From positions 16,226 through 80,225 of the forward strand of contig NZ_KN234764.1 in assembly GCF_000764025.1 (NCBI RefSeq): 64,000 bases of DNA, written 5' to 3'. The position numbers were made by a program, and so were the translations under genes. Below the pieces are notes generated by a model. The model made no database searches. It saw only the letters and a list, made by a program, of their open reading frames with translations, and was not told the DNA's origin. This stretch comes from Pseudohaliea rubra DSM 19751. GTDB taxonomy: Bacteria; Pseudomonadota; Gammaproteobacteria; Pseudomonadales; Halieaceae. Every line of letters begins with the position of its first letter. Within the stretch, counting starts at the first letter, position 1. Shown piece after piece: positions 8,718 to 21,876 of the stretch.

Positions 8718-10644
8718 GCTGCTTCTCCAATGCAATACGACCGCGTCGCGCCACATCCTCCGCAAGGATCCGGCTGAATGCCTCGAGGTCCATAGACCCC
8801 AGATCCTCACCGCTGCGGGCGCGCACGGCCACGGTCTGCGATTCGACTTCCTTGTCCCCGATTACCAGGAGGTAGGGAACACGCTGAATCGTGTGCTCGC
8901 GGATTTTAAAGCCGATCTTCTCGTTTCTCAAGTCCGAAATGACACGAAAGCCCTTGTTTTGCAAGGAATCTTCCACACTTTTCACATAATCGTGCTGCTT
9001 ATCGGTGATATTGAGCACCACAGCCTGGGTCGGCGCCAGCCAGGCCGGGAAGGCGCCTTCGAAATGCTCGATGAGAATCCCGATGAAACGCTCGAAGGAA
9101 CCGAGGATGGCCCGGTGCAGCATCACCGGCACTTTCCGCGAGCCGTCCTCGGCCACGTACTGCGCGTCCAGGCGGCCCGGCATGGAGAAATCCACCTGAA
9201 TCGTGCCCAGCTGCCAGATCCGACCGATGCAGTCCTTCAGGGAGAACTCGATCTTCGGCCCGTAGAAGGCGCCTTCCCCCGGCAGTTCCTCCCAGTCAAG
9301 GCCCTGGGCATCGAGGGCATCGGCAAGGGCTTTCTCGGCCCGGTCCCAGTCCTCATCGGTCCCCACCCGCTGCGCCGGGCGCGTCGACAGGCGGTAGATG
9401 ACGTCCTCGAAGCCGAAGTCCGCATAGACTTCATGCAGGAAGTCGATAAAGCGCGACACCTCCGGTTGGATCTGCTCTTCCGTGCAGAAGATATGCGCGT
9501 CGTCCTGGGTGAAGCCGCGCACTCGCATGATGCCGTGCAGGGAACCCGAGGGCTCGTTGCGGTGGCAGCTGCCGAATTCCGCCAGGCGCAGGGGCAGGTC
9601 CCGGTAGGAGCGCAGGCCCTGGTTGAAGACCTGCACGTGGCAGGGGCAGTTCATGGGCTTGACCGCGTAGTCACGCTCCTCCGCCTTGAGCATGAACATG
9701 TCGTCGCCGAACTTGTCAGCGTGGCCGGACTTTTCCCAGAGGGTCATGTCCACCACCTGCGGCGTGCGAATTTCCTGGTAGCCGTGGGCGTGCTGCTGGG
9801 CGCGCATGTATTGCTCGATGACCTGATAGAGCGTCCAGCCCGCCGGGTGCCAGAAGACCATGCCCGGGGCCTCTTCCTGGGTGTGGAAGAGGTCGAGCTT
9901 TCTGGCGATCTTGCGGTGATCACGCTTCTCAGCCTCCTCGAGGCGCGTGAGGTACTGCTTGAGCTGCTTCTTGTCGCCCCAGGCCGTGCCGTAGATGCGC
10001 TGCAGCATGTCGTTCTTCGCATCGCCACGCCAGTAGGCGCCGGCCAGCTTGGTGAGCTTGAAAGCGCCGAGCTTGCCCGTGCTGGGCACGTGCGGACCGC
10101 GGCAGAGGTCCATCCATTCGCCCTGACGGTAAAGGGAAATCTCCTCGCCCTCGGGCAGCTCGCGGATGATCTCCACCTTGTAATGTTCGCCCTGCTCCGC
10201 AAACAAGGCGGCGGCTTCATCCCGGTCCATGACCAGGCGCTCGACCGGGAGGTCCTCGGCGGCGAGCTCCGCCATGCGCTGCTCGATCTTCGGCAGGTCG
10301 TCGGGGGTGAAGTGGTGCTCGCCGGCAAAGTCATAATAGAAGCCGTCCTCGATCACCGGGCCGATGGTGACCTGGGTGCCCGGGTAGAGGTCCTGCACCG
10401 CCATGGCCAGCAGGTGGGCCGTGGAGTGGCGGATGACCTCGAGGCCGGCATCGTCGCGGCCGGTAATAATAGCAAGGGCAGCGTCGCCCTCGATGCAATG
10501 GCTGGTGTCGACCTCACGGCCGTCGACCACGCCGGCCAGGGCGGCCTTGGCCAGGCCCGGGCCGATGTCGGCAGCGACCTCGTGAACAGTTACCGGCCGG
10601 TCGAATTCACGGACGCTGCCGTCAGGCAAAGTAATCGCGGGCAT
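8713..10644 (-). CDS. thrS: threonyl-tRNA synthetase
   Basis: A 643-residue class II synthetase that charges tRNA-Thr. An N-terminal TGS domain is followed by the editing domain ([11 protein letters not shown]), the catalytic core with zinc-ligand MNCPCH and motif 2 [16 protein letters not shown], and a C-terminal anticodon-binding domain. I place the start at ATG 10644 ([10 protein letters not shown]), which has GGAGGAGG just upstream. A 40-codon open extension upstream is not family-like. The gene overlaps infC by 5 bp. Confidence 0.97.
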   Translation of the reverse strand: MPAITLPDGSVREFDRPVTVHEVAADIGPGLAKAALAGVVDGREVDTSHCIEGDAALAIITGRDDAGLEVIRHSTAHLLAMAVQDLYPGTQVTIGPVIEDGFYYDFAGEHHFTPDDLPKIEQRMAELAAEDLPVERLVMDRDEAAALFAEQGEHYKVEIIRELPEGEEISLYRQGEWMDLCRGPHVPSTGKLGAFKLTKLAGAYWRGDAKNDMLQRIYGTAWGDKKQLKQYLTRLEEAEKRDHRKIARKLDLFHTQEEAPGMVFWHPAGWTLYQVIEQYMRAQQHAHGYQEIRTPQVVDMTLWEKSGHADKFGDDMFMLKAEERDYAVKPMNCPCHVQVFNQGLRSYRDLPLRLAEFGSCHRNEPSGSLHGIMRVRGFTQDDAHIFCTEEQIQPEVSRFIDFLHEVYADFGFEDVIYRLSTRPAQRVGTDEDWDRAEKALADALDAQGLDWEELPGEGAFYGPKIEFSLKDCIGRIWQLGTIQVDFSMPGRLDAQYVAEDGSRKVPVMLHRAILGSFERFIGILIEHFEGAFPAWLAPTQAVVLNITDKQHDYVKSVEDSLQNKGFRVISDLRNEKIGFKIREHTIQRVPYLLVIGDKEVESQTVAVRARSGEDLGSMDLEAFSRILAEDVARRGRIALEKQH

Positions 10645-10771
10645 ATTGATCCTCCTCCAGTGGTGGCCCCTACGCCAGGCCACGTGACTAACGGTGCAGC
10701 GCAGGATGCACCGGCTGCAAGGGCGCGAAATGATGCCCGAAAACGCCCCGGATTGAAACCACAAGCGGGAC
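10645..10771 (-). promoter_or_regulatory. thrS leader with a small hairpin
   Basis: The 127-bp thrS leader contains, on the minus strand, a CGGTGCA/TGCACCG hairpin about 60 nt before the start, and GGAGGAGG directly before the ATG. E. coli thrS is autoregulated by ThrRS binding to leader hairpins. Whether this stem mimics tRNA-Thr cannot be judged here. Confidence 0.3.
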
Positions 10772-11180
10772 CTATGCGGCTACCGCTTCCGCCCTGTTGC
10801 GGCCCTCTTCCTTCGCGCGGTACAGCGCCTGATCCGCGCGTGACACCAGCTCTGCAGCGCTCGCACAGTCGATTGCCCCGCACTCCGCGACCCCCAGGCT
10901 GATGGTCACGTACCCGAAGGGTGACGCCGCATGGGGGATGCGTGCCTCCTCGACGGCGCGACGGAGCTTATCCGCCAGGAAGCCCGCCGGGGCCGTACCG
11001 GTGGTCTCGATCACGGCAAACTCCTCTCCGCCAATGCGTGCCCGGAAGTCCGAACCGCGCTGGGTCTGCTGCCGCAGGAGATCGGCCACGCGGCGCAGGC
11101 ATTCGTCGCCGGCGGGATGTCCGTGTGGTCGTTGTACTGCTTGAAACATTCGATATCGATCTGGCGGGTAAGCGTGTGCG
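10772..11180 (-). pseudogene. degenerate GGDEF (diguanylate cyclase) fragment
   Basis: The C-terminal two thirds of a GGDEF domain is clear: HPAGDECLRRVADLL, the signature RIGGEEFAVIE, then SLGVAECG and ADQALYRAKEEGRN. Upstream the frame breaks. DIECFKQYNDH is found in another frame near 11120-11160 and joins HPAGDEC only if an extra AC dinucleotide near 11119-11123 is removed. Nothing further upstream resembles the start of the domain or a sensor region. I read it as an inactive, 5'-truncated and frameshifted remnant. Confidence 0.75.
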
Positions 11181-11337
11181 AAGGAGCGCAGCAGCTTACT
11201 GAACAAGTGTGCCGTTGTCCGTCCCGCGCGCGCCAGCGACGGGCAGCGACGGTTTTTGAGGCAGATCAAGGGGGCAGGAGTCGAAAAGCATTAGCCTGAC
11301 AGCTGATGTGAAAATTCCCTAACAAAGGAGAGGCCCC

Positions 11338-12384
11338 GTGAACCATCTCTTCAAACTTCTCTGCGGTGTGGTGGCCGCGCTGGCCCTGACTCAGGTGGCC
11401 GCAGCCGCAGAGCTGCGCGAACGCGCCCTGGGGATGTTCTCGCCCCTGCCGTCGACCTTCCCGGCCCTGAAAGACAACGTCATCACCGGAGAAAAGATCG
11501 AACTCGGCAAAGCGCTGTTCTTCGATCCACGCATGTCTGCCTCGGGCGTCTTCTCCTGCAATTCCTGCCACAACCTCGCCACCGGCGGTGATGACAACAT
11601 GGAAACCTCAATCGGCCACGCCTGGCAGAAAGGACCGCGCAACTCGCCCACGGTGCTCAATGCCGTGTTCAACGAGGCGCAGTTCTGGGACGGGCGCGCA
11701 GCAGACCTTGCGGAGCAGGCCAAGGGGCCGGTGCAGGCGGGAGTCGAGATGGCAAACACGCCCGCTAACGTGGTGGCGACACTCACCTCAATGCCCCAGT
11801 ATGTGGCGTGGTTCGAGGAGGCTTTCCCCGAGGAGAAAAACCCCGTCAGCTTCGATAATTTCGCCAAAGCGATCGAAGCCTATGAGGCTACGCTCATCAC
11901 CCCCGCACCGTTCGATGCGTGGCTCAATGGTGACGACGGCGCATTGACCGGGGATCAGCTGGCCGGGCTGGAACTGTTCATGAACAAGGGTTGTTCGGCG
12001 TGCCACAACGGCGTCAATCTGGGCGGCAATGGCTACTTCCCTTTCGGCCTGATCGAGAAGCCCGGTGCCGACGTGCTGCCGCCCGACGACCGAGGCCGCT
12101 TTGCAGTGACCAAAACCGCAGACGATTCCTACGTTTTCCGCGCCTCGCCGCTGCGTAACATCGACCAGACCGCGCCGTATTTTCACTCCGGCAAGGTCTG
12201 GGACCTGAAGGTGGCCGTGCAGATCATGGGCACCTCGCAGCTGGGCACCGAGATCAACGATCAGCAAGCTGATCAGATCGTGGCCTTCCTCACGGCGTTG
12301 ACCGGCAAGGTACCCGAGGTGGTCTATCCGGTGCTGCCGCGCGAAACCTCACAGACGCCCCGGCCCAGCGGCGAGCTCCAATAA
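11338..12384 (+). CDS. di-haem cytochrome c peroxidase (MauG/CcpA family)
   Basis: A 348-residue periplasmic enzyme expected to reduce hydrogen peroxide with electrons from a c-type cytochrome. It has an N-terminal signal peptide of about 23 residues ending VAAAAE and two CxxCH haem sites, CNSCH near residue 72 and CSACH near residue 219. Family motifs RNSPTVLNAVFN and DGRAADLAEQ are present. It starts with GTG after AAAGGAGAGG. The last 36 bp overlap the convergent sortase gene. MauG-type substrate oxidation is the alternative role. Confidence 0.92.
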   Translation: MNHLFKLLCGVVAALALTQVAAAAELRERALGMFSPLPSTFPALKDNVITGEKIELGKALFFDPRMSASGVFSCNSCHNLATGGDDNMETSIGHAWQKGPRNSPTVLNAVFNEAQFWDGRAADLAEQAKGPVQAGVEMANTPANVVATLTSMPQYVAWFEEAFPEEKNPVSFDNFAKAIEAYEATLITPAPFDAWLNGDDGALTGDQLAGLELFMNKGCSACHNGVNLGGNGYFPFGLIEKPGADVLPPDDRGRFAVTKTADDSYVFRASPLRNIDQTAPYFHSGKVWDLKVAVQIMGTSQLGTEINDQQADQIVAFLTALTGKVPEVVYPVLPRETSQTPRPSGELQ

Positions 12385-12978
12385 GCCCGGCCCCCGCGGC
12401 GGCGCCTGCCCGGACGTGGTAAGCGCCGCCGCCTCCACCACGTAACGCAGGGGCCCGCCCACGGCCACTGCGTCGAAAGGAAAGCAGGTCACCAGCACGA
12501 GCCCGTCCTCGAGGCTTGCGCGAAGCGGTCCGGCGCGGCTGTCGAGGACTCGCTGGCGCACCACTTCATAGGTCCGCGTGCTGCCACCGCGGACCGTAAG
12601 CAGCAGCCGGTCTCCCGGGGTGACTGCTGCAAGCCAGGCAAAATGGGTGTCACGATGACCGGCCAGAAGCACGACGCCCGGTTCACCGGGGGCCGCGCCC
12701 GTCGGGTCCAGGCCCGGGCCGAAGGCGAGTGCCTGACCGTTGGTGCCGTACAGCACGTACTGGGTCTCACCCAGCGACGGTATCGAAAGGCGGGCCACAG
12801 GCCAGGTGTCTGCCCAGGGCCAGGGACGGGGCCTGGCAGCATCCGGTTGCTGGGCCCAGGCGCGGGCGATAAGCCACTGGGCGAGCAGCGCCTTGCCGTG
12901 GATCACGCCGGCCCCGCCCAGGAGCCAGGCAGCGCCGGCGAGTAGCGCCACGGCCAGTAGCACTCGTGGCCCCCTCAC
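12349..12978 (-). CDS. class GN sortase
   Basis: A 209-residue membrane-anchored cysteine transpeptidase that attaches or processes a dedicated surface protein. An N-terminal transmembrane segment (residues about 5-25) is followed by the sortase barrel. The active-site His lies in LLAGHRDTHF, the Cys in LVLVTCFPFD, and an Arg in GGPLRYVVEA. Gram-negative sortases of this class normally come with one cognate target, here the next gene upstream. The two genes overlap by 4 bp (ATGA). Confidence 0.92.
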   Translation of the reverse strand: MRGPRVLLAVALLAGAAWLLGGAGVIHGKALLAQWLIARAWAQQPDAARPRPWPWADTWPVARLSIPSLGETQYVLYGTNGQALAFGPGLDPTGAAPGEPGVVLLAGHRDTHFAWLAAVTPGDRLLLTVRGGSTRTYEVVRQRVLDSRAGPLRASLEDGLVLVTCFPFDAVAVGGPLRYVVEAAALTTSGQAPPRGPGLLELAAGPGRL

Positions 12979-15041
12979 GGTGTCCGTCCCTCCTCACGCA
13001 GGGCGAAGAGCACAGTAGCCATAAAGAGCAGCAGCAGCCCTGCCCAGATCTTCGCCCGGGCCGTCGTCGCCGTAGCCGGGAACGCAAAGGGCTGCGGCGC
13101 CTGGCCGGCGGGCCGGGCATTGGGCGCCACGCTATCGCGGGCATCGACCTTCGCCGGCCGGGCGCGACGCTCCTCGACGGCGATGAAACTGGTGAAAGGC
13201 GTCAGCAGCTGGTGCGTGAGCGCCAGCGGCAACACCTGGGCACGCACTGCCTGGCGCTCCGCACCCACTTCCAGCGTATCGAGGAGGGCCTGCACGCGGC
13301 CACGGGCCCAAAGTGTGCCCACCCCCGGCGCATCGCCGCTTCTCTCATTCACCACCAGCGTCTGCGACCACAGCTCACCGGCCCGCTGGCCGGTTATCTT
13401 GACCGATCCATCCAGCGCCCCGGGTAGAGCCACAGCCTGCAGCACCGGCTGCCCGGTATAGAGGTCCGGGACGATCGCCGGCACCGCATCGGCGCCGGCG
13501 GGCCAGCGCACGTCGATGCCAGTGAGCACCGGGCTCGCCAGGCGAGCCAGCAGCGCATCCATGGCCGGGCCCGCCTCCTCCGCTTTGCCGATGTGGGTAA
13601 AGGTGCCCCGGCCGACCTCCGAGGCCCGGCGCATGAACCAGCTGTTCGGCGCCGAGCCGATGCCCACGGTAAACAGCCGCGCCCGGCCAAGGCGCTCCCG
13701 GATGCGGGCAAAGAGCGCCCGCTCGTTACCAACGGCGCCATCGGTGATGAACACCACCTGCCGCAGTCGCCCGGCACCCTGCTCTGCCGCCGGCAGCGCC
13801 AGCTCCAGAGCCGGCCGCATTTCCGTGCCGCCGCGAGCATCGAGGCGATCGACATAGCGGCGGGCCGCCTGCAGCGCTGCCGGCGTCGCTGCCTGCGCCG
13901 ACGGGTAGAGCGCCTCGACCTTGTCGTCGAAGGCAATGACGTTGAAGTGATCCTCCGGCCGCAGTGCCGCCAGGGCGGCATGCACACTGGCCCGGGCCTG
14001 CTCGATGGGCGTGCCACCCATGGAGCCGGAGCGGTCCACCACCAGCACCAGCTCCCGGGGCGGTGGCGCTTGGCCGCCGGGCCGCGGCGGCAGAAGCATC
14101 AGGTACGCGTAGTGCTGCCCGTCGACCACCTCACTGTAAAGGGCCGCGGCCGGCGCTGTGCCGCGCACCGGAACCCAGCGCAGGACGAAGTCCCGGTCCA
14201 TCTCGGCGACGCCGGCACGCAGTGAGGCACGGTAACGGGCACCGTCGCGCTCAAGGGCGAGGTCGTGGTAGAGCGCCTCCACCGACGCCAGGGGCACGCC
14301 GGCATCAAGCGACAGCGCCACCTGCATCGGATTGAGCGGCGCCGCATCGCTGCCCGCGGCAGCGTGCTGGAGGGGCGTGATGCGGTGGGCGTCCGGCACC
14401 TGGTCCGTCGGCCGGCTCCAGTTATCACCCGCCGTGTCCGGCTCACCCACCAGCGGCTGGCCGGGGATGTAGCGCGGTGTCACGGTACTCGGAAAGCGCA
14501 GGGAGAACACGCCATCCTCGTAGGCAACGGGCAGCACCAGCTCCAGACGCACCCGCACTGTCTCCCCCGGCGGAATGTTGGCAAGGCGGCTGGTGAACAG
14601 GTTCGGCCGCTGCTGCTCGACGAGCGCAGCCTGCTTGCCCTCGCGCTTTGCCGCTTCAAAGACCTTTGCCGCCTCCTCGCGCTCGCGGACCCGGCCGCGG
14701 ATCACGCGCTCGCCGACGACGAAGTCCAGGCGCCGCACCGCCGCCTGCCCGGGCAGGGGGAAACTGTACACACCGTGGCGCCAGCCCGGTGCCGTATTCT
14801 CAAAGGACTGCTCGAGCACCGCCACGGCCACCAGACCGTGAATCTCCAGCGAGAGGTCGCTCGCCTGGCGTAGGGAGAGAGTCGCCTTGCCGGCGTCATC
14901 GACCAGCGCCAGCGCCGGGCCCTCGGCGCGCGCCGGCGCCGTGTCGAGCAGTATGAGAAACAGTAGCGCCAGCATCGCGCGGCCCAGCCAGCGCAGCACC
15001 AGGGTGGTGAAGGGGAACGTAACAGATGCGGTTGTTGTCAT
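12975..15041 (-). CDS. VIT/vWA surface protein, dedicated sortase target
   Basis: A 688-residue exported protein matching the marine proteobacterial sortase target family. Signal peptide residues 1-38 end in ARAE. A VIT domain (about 45-170) precedes a von Willebrand A domain with the MIDAS DRSGSMGG near residue 328. The C-terminus has a sorting region FPATATTARAK, then a hydrophobic helix and a short charged tail. I start at ATG 15041, preceded by AGGAG, because the longer frame runs over the promoter region and the response regulator gene. The ligand is unknown. Confidence 0.9.
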   Translation of the reverse strand: MTTTASVTFPFTTLVLRWLGRAMLALLFLILLDTAPARAEGPALALVDDAGKATLSLRQASDLSLEIHGLVAVAVLEQSFENTAPGWRHGVYSFPLPGQAAVRRLDFVVGERVIRGRVREREEAAKVFEAAKREGKQAALVEQQRPNLFTSRLANIPPGETVRVRLELVLPVAYEDGVFSLRFPSTVTPRYIPGQPLVGEPDTAGDNWSRPTDQVPDAHRITPLQHAAAGSDAAPLNPMQVALSLDAGVPLASVEALYHDLALERDGARYRASLRAGVAEMDRDFVLRWVPVRGTAPAAALYSEVVDGQHYAYLMLLPPRPGGQAPPPRELVLVVDRSGSMGGTPIEQARASVHAALAALRPEDHFNVIAFDDKVEALYPSAQAATPAALQAARRYVDRLDARGGTEMRPALELALPAAEQGAGRLRQVVFITDGAVGNERALFARIRERLGRARLFTVGIGSAPNSWFMRRASEVGRGTFTHIGKAEEAGPAMDALLARLASPVLTGIDVRWPAGADAVPAIVPDLYTGQPVLQAVALPGALDGSVKITGQRAGELWSQTLVVNERSGDAPGVGTLWARGRVQALLDTLEVGAERQAVRAQVLPLALTHQLLTPFTSFIAVEERRARPAKVDARDSVAPNARPAGQAPQPFAFPATATTARAKIWAGLLLLFMATVLFALREEGRTP

Positions 15042-15294
15042 GGCGATGCTCCTGAGGACGAATGGCCCTGGGGCAGGCGCGTCTTCGCGCCGGGGCCGGT
15101 GGCGTAGCCACCAACCCGACCGCGGCTGTGACACCGCTCCCACAGGGGCATGGAACCAGTACACCTTCCCGCGGTGGCACCACGCCGCCGCTGCCATGGC
15201 ACGGCGCCGATCAATTGTGGCGAATCGTGGCAGCCGCTTGAGGGCGGCGGGGCTTTCTGGAATGCTGCGCCCAACCGAAGCAAGGCATCCGCCT
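15042..15294. promoter_or_regulatory. divergent control region of the sortase system
   Basis: This 253-bp gap separates the divergent target-sortase pair and the two-component pair. It is the likely site where the response regulator acts. I see no convincing -35/-10 pair or clear operator palindrome by eye. Confidence 0.4.
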
Positions 15295-15987
15295 ATGCGC
15301 CAGCACATCGCCATCGTCGAAGATGAGGCCGCCATCGCGGCGAACTACAGCGAGGCCCTCGCTCGCCAGGGCTTCCGAGTCAGCACCTACCGGGACCGGC
15401 CCAGCGCCAGCCTCGCCCTCGCCGAGCAGCTGCCGGATCTGGCCATCATCGACGTGGGCCTCGGCGACGACGTGGAAGGCGGCTTCGAGCTTTGCCGGGA
15501 GCTGCGCGCGCGCAGCCCGGAACTGCCCATCGTCTTCCTCACGGCGCGGGACTCGGAGCTGGACATCGTCTCCGGCCTGCGCCTCGGCGCCGACGACTAC
15601 CTCACCAAGGACATCAGCCAGGGCCATATGCTGGCGCGCATCCACGCCCTGCTGCGCCGGGTGCAGGCCCTGCGCACGCCGGTGGCGCATGAGGACGTGC
15701 TCGAGCGCGGCGCCCTGTCGCTGAACGTGGAGCGCATGACGGCACACTGGGGCGCGGCGCGGGTGGACCTTACGGTGACCGAGTTCTGGATCGTCCACGC
15801 CCTCGCCCGCCACCCGGGCCACGTGAAAAACCGGCAGCAACTCATGGACGCCGCCAGCGTCGTGCTCGACGACAACACGGTGACCTCGCACATCAAGCGG
15901 ATCCGCCGCAAGTTCCAGGGCATCGACGACGCCTTCGCCGCCATCGAGACTGCCTACGGCATGGGCTACCGCTGGCAGGACGCGTGA
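15295..15987 (+). CDS. OmpR-type response regulator of the sortase system
   Basis: A 230-residue regulator. The receiver domain carries the acidic pair in IVEDE, the phospho-acceptor Asp in LAIIDVGLGDD and the Lys in DDYLTKDIS. The C-terminal winged helix ends in AYGMGYRW. It matches the proteobacterial dedicated sortase system response regulator family. It overlaps the kinase gene by 4 bp (GTGA). Confidence 0.93.
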   Translation: MRQHIAIVEDEAAIAANYSEALARQGFRVSTYRDRPSASLALAEQLPDLAIIDVGLGDDVEGGFELCRELRARSPELPIVFLTARDSELDIVSGLRLGADDYLTKDISQGHMLARIHALLRRVQALRTPVAHEDVLERGALSLNVERMTAHWGAARVDLTVTEFWIVHALARHPGHVKNRQQLMDAASVVLDDNTVTSHIKRIRRKFQGIDDAFAAIETAYGMGYRWQDA

Positions 15988-18006
15988 ACCTCCGCCGGCA
16001 GCTGCTGGCTGTCTCCCTGCTGCTCCTCGCCCTGCCCTGGGCAGGCTGCCAGTTTGTGCGCGAAATGGAAGGCGCCCTGCGCAGCGGCCAGGCGCAGGCC
16101 GTAGCCGCGAGTGCCCGGGCCATCGCCGCCTCCCTGCACGACCAGCCGCAGCGCTTTGCCCCTACCCCCCTCGAAGCACGGCCGGCCGCCGCAGAGCAAA
16201 GCCTCTATGCCCGGCCGGGACCGCCGGTCATCATCGATGGCTATGCCGACGACTGGGTGGACGAGGCGCGCCAGCAGCTTACGGGGGACCAGAGCCTGAC
16301 CGTGCACTATGCGCTGCGTGAGCACGGCGAGCGGGTGTTCCTGCTTCTCGAGGTGCATGACGCCACGCCAGGCTACAGTGACCCGCTGCATCCCCGGGAA
16401 AACGGCGATCGCGTGCGGCTGCGCTTCGGGCGCGACGGCATGCGCGAGGCACTCATCGCCACCTCGGCGCCCGGACCGGTGCGTGCGCGGCCGCGCAACA
16501 GCAGCCTCCCCCTGCTCGACGCGCGGCGCCTTCGCGGCAGCTGGCAGGACAGCGAAGCGGGCTACCGGCTGGAACTGGACCTCCCGCTGGCGCTCATCGA
16601 AGGGCACCTGGCCTTTACCGTTATCGACGCGGATGCTTCGGGTGACCGGACGTCCGTGGGCAGTGCCCCCGAAGGACCGGCACCTGTGCTGGTGCGCCGC
16701 GCTGCCGCGCTCGACGAGCACCTCGCGCGCTTCGCTGACCCGGGCACCCGGCTCCAGGCCGTCGACGGCCAGGGCTACCTGGCCGGTGCGGCCGCCGGCG
16801 GGCCGGCCCGGGGGAACGGCACCGGCAACACCTTCTGGGCGCTGCGGGCCCTGTACCGCAGCATTCTCCGCGACCGGCCCCTGCCACCGGCGCCGGCACC
16901 CGCTGCGGGGCAGCTTGCCAGCACGGAAGTGGACAGCGCGCTGACCGGCAGCGCCGCAGCGGCCTGGTACCTCGGCGACAGCGGCAGCGCCCGGGTGGCC
17001 GCCGCGGCCCCCGTCTTTGCCGACGACGCGGTGCTAGGCGTGGTGCGTGTCAGCCAGGACAGCGAGCAGTACCTCGCCCTCGCCGATGCGGCCACGGGCC
17101 GGGTGCTGGCCCTGAGCCTGGCGGTGATGGCCTTTGCGGTGCTGGTACTGCTGGGTTACGCGAGCCTCCTCGGCTGGCGCATCCGCCGCCTGGGGCAGGC
17201 AACGGCGGCCGTGGTGGACAAGGACGGCGCCGTCGCGGGCGCGTTCCCGCGCAGCCGCGCCGGCGACGAGATCGGCGATCTCTCCCGCCGCTTCGCAGAC
17301 CTGCTGGGGGCCATCGGCGGCTACAACGATTATCTGAAGCACCTGGCCCGGCAGCTAGGCCACGAACTTCGCACACCTATCGCCGTCATTCAGTCATCGC
17401 TCGACAACCTCGAGGACAATCGCCTGGCGCCGGCAGAGCGCGCGACCTACCTGCAGCGGGCCCGGGACGGTCTCGGCCGCCTGACCCGTATCCTCGCCGC
17501 CATGAGTGAGGCGTCGCGGCTGGAGGACAGTATCCGTGCCGCCGAGCTGGCGCCGCTCGAGCTGGTGCCGCTGCTAAAGGAAGTCGCGGGCGCCTACGAC
17601 GACAGCTACCCGGCGCACCGCGTACGCTTCACGCCAGAGACGGGCACAGAGGGCGCCACTATCGAAGGCAGCGCGGAACTGCTGGTGCAGGCCCTGGACA
17701 AGCTGGTGGACAACGCGGCGTCCTTCGCGCCGGCGGGCAATACCATTACCGTAAAGCTCGCGCCAGCGACCGGCGGCTGGCAAGTCGCCGTGGACAACCC
17801 GGGCCCCACCCTGCCGGAGACACTACGCGGACAACTTTTCGAGCCCATGGTGTCGCTAAGGGCTGAGCGCGGCGCCTCGCCGCACCTGGGTCTGGGCCTG
17901 CACGTGGTGCAGCTCATCACCCGGCGCCTCGGCGGCAGGGCCTCAGCGGAAAACCGCCCGGGCAACGATGGCGTCGTGTTCTGCCTGTGGCTGCCACGGG
18001 CGGCAG

Positions 18007-18032
<26 letters not shown>
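15984..18032 (+). CDS. sensor histidine kinase of the sortase system with CBM9-like sensor
   Basis: A 682-residue membrane kinase. A signal anchor at the N-terminus is followed by a large periplasmic region. The [12 protein letters not shown] segment opens a CBM9-like sandwich domain (about residues 75-200). A second membrane helix (about 375-396), a HAMP-like linker, HisKA with the phospho-acceptor in [10 protein letters not shown] (His about 460) and HATPase boxes DNAASFAP and GLGLHVVQ follow. The sensor suggests recognition of a carbohydrate or cell-envelope polymer. GTG start. The last 26 bp overlap the convergent uvrB. Confidence 0.92.
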
Positions 18033-20031
<1,999 letters not shown>

Positions 20032-20205
20032 AGGCGGACTCCACTCATCGACGCGAGCCGACCATTATGACCAACTGTCCCCGCTCCGTGTAAGAGGCAC
20101 GCCCTTACCGATCTACTGCCCTCGATGAATTCCCCCCTGTCGGAGGCGCGTCCCTGCACCGACAGCGCCCGGCACTGACCACGGCAGCAAAATCGCCCGC
20201 CAGTA

Positions 20206-20234
20206 TTGACCCCTGCTGCGCGCCCCAGTAATAT
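20206..20234 (+). promoter_or_regulatory. sigma-70 promoter of tRNA-Asn
   Basis: TTGACC (20206-20211) and TAATAT (20229-20234) are separated by exactly 17 bp. They are followed by a GC-rich discriminator typical of growth-rate-controlled stable-RNA promoters. The tRNA begins 30 bp after the -10 box. Confidence 0.85.
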
Positions 20235-20264
20235 GCGCGCCTCTCGCCCCCGGGGCGGGACTAC

Positions 20265-20340
20265 TCCGCCTTAGCTCAGTTGGTAGAGCAACTGACTGTT
20301 AATCAGTGGGTCGCTGGTTCGAGCCCAGCAGGCGGAGCCA
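20265..20340 (+). tRNA. tRNA-Asn (anticodon GTT)
   Basis: The acceptor stem TCCGCCT/AGGCGGA, the D arm with AGCTCAGTTGGTAGAGC, an anticodon stem CTGAC/GTCAG-like pair with loop CTGTTAA (anticodon GTT), the TTCGAGC T-loop and an encoded CCA form a complete 76-nt tRNA. It has its own promoter and terminator. The ubiquitin-domain gene begins 95 bp after its 3' end. Confidence 0.97.
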
Positions 20341-20358
20341 AATTGCTAGTGGAGACTT

Positions 20359-21212
<854 letters not shown>

Positions 21213-21272
21213 CCCAGAACGAACATTGACCGCCCGCGAGGGCTATCCCTTTATCAGAGAACCCAAGACCCT

Positions 21273-21833
21273 ATGCTGACAGCCAACCGCCTCGAAAAAA
21301 TCATGGAGCTCGAACAGGAACTCCGCGCCGAATACCAGCAGCAGCTGGACAATCAGCAAGCGGCCATCGATGCCGCCCTCGCCGAGAAGGCCGACCTCCA
21401 GGCCACCATCGACAAGCAGCTCGAAACCATCCAGGAGCTGACCGGCAAGGCCAGCGACACCCAGAAGGTCGAGCAGCGCAACCGCGAGCTCCACAACCGC
21501 GCCGACAACCTCCAGGGCGAGATCGCCGAGCTGAAGCAGCGGTTGAAGACGCTGCAGAAAGACCTGGCAGCGGTGCGGGAAGAGAACAAGACTCTGACCC
21601 AGTACGACCCGGCGCGGATGAAGAAGAACCTCGATGCGAGCAAGAAGAAGCTGGCCGAGAAGCAGCGGGATAACGAAAGTCTGCAGAAAGCGCTGACCGA
21701 GAGCCGGAAGGAGCAGGCGGTGCTGGAGCGCAAGGTCGCCGAGCTCGAAGCCAAGCAGACCGAGACGGACGCAGGCGACGACAGCGAGACCCCGGCGGAC
21801 GCCCCATCACAGGACCAGGCATCGGCCGCCTGA
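21273..21833 (+). CDS. coiled-coil protein, paralogue A
   Basis: A 186-residue protein of unknown function, almost entirely heptad-rich and rich in Glu, Lys and Gln (residues about 5-160), with a disordered acidic tail. It has no signal peptide, membrane helix or enzyme motif. It begins 60 bp after the ubiquitin-domain gene on the same strand and may be co-transcribed. A close paralogue lies at 28267, with about 11 substitutions over the first ~159 residues. Structural or scaffold roles are possible but unproven. Confidence 0.8.
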   Translation: MLTANRLEKIMELEQELRAEYQQQLDNQQAAIDAALAEKADLQATIDKQLETIQELTGKASDTQKVEQRNRELHNRADNLQGEIAELKQRLKTLQKDLAAVREENKTLTQYDPARMKKNLDASKKKLAEKQRDNESLQKALTESRKEQAVLERKVAELEAKQTETDAGDDSETPADAPSQDQASAA

Positions 21834-21876
21834 CAGGTTTCAGCGGGCTGTCAGGCCTTTCATACAGGCACCGACC

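Noticed and set aside
8617..10902. 761-codon plus-strand ORF
   Set aside because: Antisense of thrS. Long shadow frames are expected at this GC content.
12981..15041. Chloride-channel-like (CLCA) role for the VIT/vWA protein
   Set aside because: The linked class GN sortase, the sorting-type C-terminus and the two-component pair identify it as the dedicated sortase target.
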